Positions 60,623 through 64,000 of a stretch of DNA of 64,000 nt are shown here, one piece after another. Numbering within the stretch: the first letter of the stretch is position 1; each line of letters starts with the position of its first letter. Source of the stretch: Bin5 sp965208965 (lineage in GTDB: Bacteria > Chloroflexota > Anaerolineae > Caldilineales > Caldilineaceae); NCBI GenBank assembly GCA_965208965.1, contig OZ242384.1:3720001-3784000 (forward strand). The letters run 5' to 3'. The position numbers were made by a program, and so were the translations under genes. The notes beneath the pieces are model-generated. The model was given only the letters and a program-made list of their open reading frames with translations, had not been told where the DNA came from and did not search any database.

Positions 60623-61453
60623 TCAGATAACATCCGACAGGTAGCGGGCCTTCGTGATCTCGACGACCTCATCCGGATCGCGCCGCCACCAGTTGCGCTC
60701 CGAGAAAATCTCCACTTCGCGGTAACCGTTGTAACCCGTCGCCTCCACCAGACGCCGGATGCGCCGGTTGTCGATCACGCCGTCACCCATCATGCCTCGG
60801 TCCAACCGCAGGTCGGTCGTATCCATCAGCCAGTCACAAACATGGAAGGAAGCGATGCGGCCCGCAGACCGTTCAATTTCACGCTCCATGTTCGGGTCCC
60901 ACCAGACGTGATAGACATCGACGACGATGCCCAGCTCTGGACCGGCCCCCAGCGCCTCTATCCAGTCGTTCGCCTGCCCCAAGGTGGACAAACAGGAACG
61001 GAACGCACAGATCATCGGGTGCAGCGGTTCCAGCGCCAGCGTCACGCCGGTCTGTTTCGCATAGGGAAGAAGCGCTGCCAGGCCCTCGAGGCAGCGCGCT
61101 CTCGCCGCCGGCAGATCTCTTGACCCCTCAGGTAGCCCGCCCGCGACGAAAACAATACACTCAGCCCCAAGCTCTGCGGCTTCGTCAATGGCCCGCCTGG
61201 ACTCGTTCAGATTTGCCTGAAACCGGTCATTGTCCGAGTCGGTCAGCAAGCCGCAGATGCAGAGACAGGTGACGGTCATATCGTGAGCCTTGAGCCATCG
61301 CCCCGCCTCGCCCACGCCCACCTCCTGCAGCTTGTCGCGAACAATCCCAATCGCATGGACGCCATGCCGCGCATAGCCCTCAATTGCCTGGGGCAAGGAC
61401 CACTGCTCCAGCGTCGTAAACTGGTTGATTGCGAGTCTGCTGTAGTCGCTCAT
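60623..61453 (-). CDS. Xylose-isomerase-like TIM-barrel sugar phosphate isomerase/epimerase
   Basis: This 276-residue protein starts at ATG 61453 (a TTG at 61465 is possible). TLALEPLHPMICAF, IVVDVYHVWWDP, FHVCDW and YREVEIFSE carry the metal-binding Glu, Asp/His, His and Glu of the AP-endonuclease-2/xylose-isomerase fold. The exact substrate is not readable. It is in tandem with SDR genes, a common arrangement in inositol and sugar catabolism. Confidence 0.87.
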   Translation of the reverse strand: MSDYSRLAINQFTTLEQWSLPQAIEGYARHGVHAIGIVRDKLQEVGVGEAGRWLKAHDMTVTCLCICGLLTDSDNDRFQANLNESRRAIDEAAELGAECIVFVAGGLPEGSRDLPAARARCLEGLAALLPYAKQTGVTLALEPLHPMICAFRSCLSTLGQANDWIEALGAGPELGIVVDVYHVWWDPNMEREIERSAGRIASFHVCDWLMDTTDLRLDRGMMGDGVIDNRRIRRLVEATGYNGYREVEIFSERNWWRRDPDEVVEITKARYLSDVI

Positions 61454-61605
61454 CCTACGTCTCAAAATGCCAAAGTCATTCTCTATTGTAGATTGATAAG
61501 GTATAATGCATCCACATCATAGACTCAATGAATCGAGTGACAAAACACAAACGTCGGGGCTGTAGTCAGAGGTTCTTTTATGTCACGCATTATAGGGAAC
61601 CACCT

Positions 61606-62955
61606 ATGACAAACCGGTCGATCCAAATGCCTCTTCCCCTATCGGGCCATTCGGGTCTTGGAACAAGGGTAGCCAAGTCTATTACAAGGGGCCAGAATTC
61701 AGTTGCGCCGCAAGATCGTCCTTTTCACAACTGGTATCGCTTCGTTCTGTCGTATCCTCCCCACTTGGTCAGAGAATATCTTGAGGACTTTGGCTTGACA
61801 AACGGTGCGACTGTTCTCGACCCATTTTGCGGCACAGGTACCACAGTAGTTGAGGCGAAATTGCAAGGACTGCAAGGAATAGGGATAGAAGCCAATCCCT
61901 TTCCCCATTTTGCTTCATGCGTCAAGACTGACTGGCATGTAGATCCGTCTACTTTGCTTGAAACAGCTTCGGAGATTGCACGTGGCGCTAAGAATACTCT
62001 GAATGGCCAGGGAATCGATGACGAAATTCATACAGCATGTGAAGGCCAAGTTTTGAAGAGGTTACCGCGCGATGCTGAACGCGTACTTATCAAGAATTCC
62101 ATAAGCCCTCTTCCTCTGCATAAGACATTGACTTTGCTTGAGAAAATCAATTGCTATAAACACTTCGCTGGACACGGACATCTCTTACTGGCTCTAGGGA
62201 ATGCCTTGGTCAACAAGATTGGGAATCTCAGATTCGGGCCCGAAGTAGGTGTAGGCAAGATTAAGCACGATATTCCCGTCGTCTCCCCCTGGTTGGCCGA
62301 GGTAGGTGGAATGGCCGCTGATTTGCGCAAAGTTCAAGGCTTGGATTTTCCCCAAACGACTCTTCACTTGGGGGACGCCAGAAGTCTTTCCCGAATCATC
62401 TCGCCGAATTCGGTTGACGCAGTTATCACCTCGCCTCCCTACCCTAATGAGAAGGATTATACGAGAACAACGCGGCTGGAGTCCGTGCTTTTGGGATTCT
62501 ATGAAGAAATGGCCCACCTGAGACGCTTCAAGAAGTCATTGCTACGTTCCAATACTCGCGGTGTCTACGCAGCCGACGATGATGATGAATGGGTTTCGGG
62601 GCATAGTGAAATCCAGCGGATCGCGGAAGAGATTGAGGAACGAAGGATTTCACTTGGAAAGACGTCTGGATTCGAGAGAATGTACTCGCGAGTAACAAAA
62701 CTGTATTTTGGAGGAATGACTCGCCACCTTGCCCAGCTACGAGGCGTTTTGAAGCCTGATGCCCGCCTGGCGTATGTTGTAGGTGACCAAGCGTCTTATC
62801 TTCAGGTGATGATTCGTACTGGAGAACTCTTAGCAGATGTGGCAAAAAGTCTGGGATATGAACTGGTGCGAATAGATCTCTTTCGAACCAGATTTGCCAC
62901 CGCCACACTGAGCGACCTGCGTGAGGAAGTAGTCGTGCTAAAGTGGCCGGGTTGA
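61606..62955 (+). CDS. DNA methyltransferase of a type II restriction-modification system
   Basis: This is an amino-methyltransferase of about 449 residues. ATG 61606 has AGGG 9-12 nt upstream; the earlier ATG 61528 has no site. Motif I LDPFCGTGTT is at 71-80 and motif IV TSPPY at 275-279. Motif I precedes motif IV by about 200 residues, an alpha-like order. TSPPY fits N4-cytosine or N6-adenine methylation. GDQASYLQVMIRTGELLADVAKSLGYEL closes the fold. Base composition is clearly AT-richer than the flanks, suggesting recent acquisition with the endonuclease gene downstream. Confidence 0.88.
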   Translation: MTNRSIQMPLPLSGHSGLGTRVAKSITRGQNSVAPQDRPFHNWYRFVLSYPPHLVREYLEDFGLTNGATVLDPFCGTGTTVVEAKLQGLQGIGIEANPFPHFASCVKTDWHVDPSTLLETASEIARGAKNTLNGQGIDDEIHTACEGQVLKRLPRDAERVLIKNSISPLPLHKTLTLLEKINCYKHFAGHGHLLLALGNALVNKIGNLRFGPEVGVGKIKHDIPVVSPWLAEVGGMAADLRKVQGLDFPQTTLHLGDARSLSRIISPNSVDAVITSPPYPNEKDYTRTTRLESVLLGFYEEMAHLRRFKKSLLRSNTRGVYAADDDDEWVSGHSEIQRIAEEIEERRISLGKTSGFERMYSRVTKLYFGGMTRHLAQLRGVLKPDARLAYVVGDQASYLQVMIRTGELLADVAKSLGYELVRIDLFRTRFATATLSDLREEVVVLKWPG

Positions 62956-63024
62956 CGGTATGAAAACCGTTCCTATCGAATGCAGCATGTATCTTACACT
63001 GGCGCTGGAGGCACGTAAACGGGC

Positions 63025-63836
63025 ATGAGCAAGTATGAACAGGTAATTGAATGGTGTTTCAAAAGAACTTCAATTCTGGCAATGTTCGGGTGAGGTTTAC
63101 GCGCGAAGAGTTGGTCGAGGCACACGACGCTTTAGGATTACCTCGGACGAAAAACATTGGGGACATTCCCTACTCATTTCGCTTTCGTAGAGAGCTGCCC
63201 TCTAGTATCCTGGAAACCGCTCCGCAAGATTCTGAGTGGATTATCGTTGGTGCAGGAATTGCCGAATATCAGTTTCGCCTGTCGATGCCAGGAAAAATTG
63301 TACCTACACTGCACTACTACCCAATTAAGATCCCGGACGCAACACCTGAAATTGTCAGGCACTACGCGTCTGGTACGGATGAACAGGCTCTTCTGACTCA
63401 GGTGCGATACAATCGCCTAGTTGACGTCTTTACAGGGTTGACCTGCTATTCAGTACAAAACCATCTGAGGACCACAGTGCCAAGTATTGGCCAAGTAGAA
63501 GTAGACGAAATCTATGTAGGTTTGAACATGCGAGGAACACATTTCGTGCTTCCGTGCCAAGCAAAGTCGAAAGGCGACAGATTTGGAATCGCGCAGGTCA
63601 TGCAGGATATTGAACTGTGCGAGGACAGATATCCAAACGCAATTTGTCGTCCGATTGCGCTTCAATTTGTGGAGGAGAACAATGTCGCGGTCTTAGAACT
63701 GGCAGTGCGTGAAGAAGATGACATTCATAGACTTAACATCGTTGAAGAAAGGCAATACTTGCTGGTTCCTCGATCAGAAATCTCTGAAAGCGATCTGAGA
63801 ATGCTTAAGGATATCGAGCCGACCTACTCCGCTTAA
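63025..63836 (+). CDS. Putative type II restriction endonuclease, frameshifted near the start
   Basis: The main frame from ATG 63051 gives 261 residues with PYSFRFRRELPSSI, WIIVGAGIAEYQFRL and EVDEIYVGL (Asp152). QAKSKGDRFG follows with Gln170-x-Lys172, a PD-(D/E)xK-like core. ATG 63025, in another frame, encodes MSKYEQVIEW and then a stop by 63093. Adding one G in the GG at 63053-63054 would fuse them into MSKYEQVIEWVFQKNF, a sensible N-terminus. So the gene is either disrupted or misassembled by one base; ATG 63051 might still give a slightly shortened protein. Confidence 0.75.
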
Positions 63837-63885
63837 TCTCGCCGATCAATCCGGTATTTGCCCCAACGATTGCTCCACAATTACC

Positions 63886-64000
63886 TCAATAGGTCGCGCG
63901 CCCACCGGATACATCAAACACCGCGCCCGTAGCAAAACTGCAGGCGTCGCTGCACAGCCACGCCACCATCTCGGCGTTCTCCTCAATCGTTCCAAACCGT
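63886..64000 (-). CDS. Short-chain dehydrogenase/reductase, C-terminal end (runs off window)
   Basis: The last 37 codons read RFGTIEENAEMVAWLCSDAC, then SFATGAVFDVSGGRATY and a TGA at 63886-63888. FATGAVFDVSGG is the usual SDR C-terminal block (ITG..i.vDGG). It is on the same strand as the SDR and isomerase-like genes to the left, with the restriction-modification pair between them. Confidence 0.82.
   Translation of the reverse strand, partial: RFGTIEENAEMVAWLCSDACSFATGAVFDVSGGRATY

Noticed and set aside
1..64000. CRISPR array, rRNA operon or prophage
   Set aside because: No regularly spaced repeats, no conserved rRNA stretches and no phage structural or integrase genes were seen.

Overview
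The window looks like a chromosomal segment of a Chloroflexota bacterium (Caldilineales/Anaerolineae-like). This is inferred, not proven. It is moderately GC-rich, has several twin-arginine, lipobox-type sugar-binding proteins with Ala/Pro-rich tails after the cysteine, and carries sugar-acid metabolism, a MutS2-linked polysaccharide cluster and many ATGA gene overlaps. The left edge (khpB/jag, then parA and parB) is the usual neighbourhood of a bacterial replication origin.

Layout. 1-7 kb: khpB end, a PfkB kinase, parAB, a prenyl-synthase-like protein without its catalytic aspartates, an ATP-grasp enzyme, a YggX-like protein and a formyltransferase. 7-20 kb: a mannonate dehydratase-like gene with a DUF1932-type dehydrogenase, then a large leftward operon. 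In transcription order it has an alkaline-phosphatase-superfamily hydrolase, two permeases, three binding lipoproteins and two more permeases, with no ATPase gene; each binding-protein gene is followed by a strong stem-loop. 20-30 kb: an aldo/keto reductase, a frameshifted PEP-synthase/rifampicin-phosphotransferase-like gene, malate synthase, a stand-alone I9-inhibitor-like protein beside a subtilase with no export signal, and a membrane-anchored glucan-binding-like protein. 30-39 kb: clpC, then a PerR-like Fur regulator with two PerR-type boxes around a strong promoter, followed by a P1B-4 metal-efflux ATPase; then recO and a TrkA-type potassium channel.

38.6-47 kb is one leftward cluster: mutS2, two Wzz-like proteins, a BY-kinase-like protein with a damaged P-loop, rfbA, an unknown gene, rfbB and a double GNAT. 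47-58 kb holds era, three tRNA genes (Pro, Gly, Met), a TPR protein and a scattered S-adenosylmethionine cycle set: metK, ahcY, an adenosine kinase, a LOG-type phosphoribohydrolase and mtnA. An intact IS982-like element lies between ahcY and the adenosine kinase gene.

57.6-64 kb is accessory. It has IS3-family debris, a NERD protein truncated at that debris, two SDR genes and a sugar-isomerase-like TIM barrel. Between the latter and the last SDR is an AT-richer restriction-modification pair whose endonuclease gene appears frameshifted near its start. No CRISPR array, rRNA or prophage is visible.
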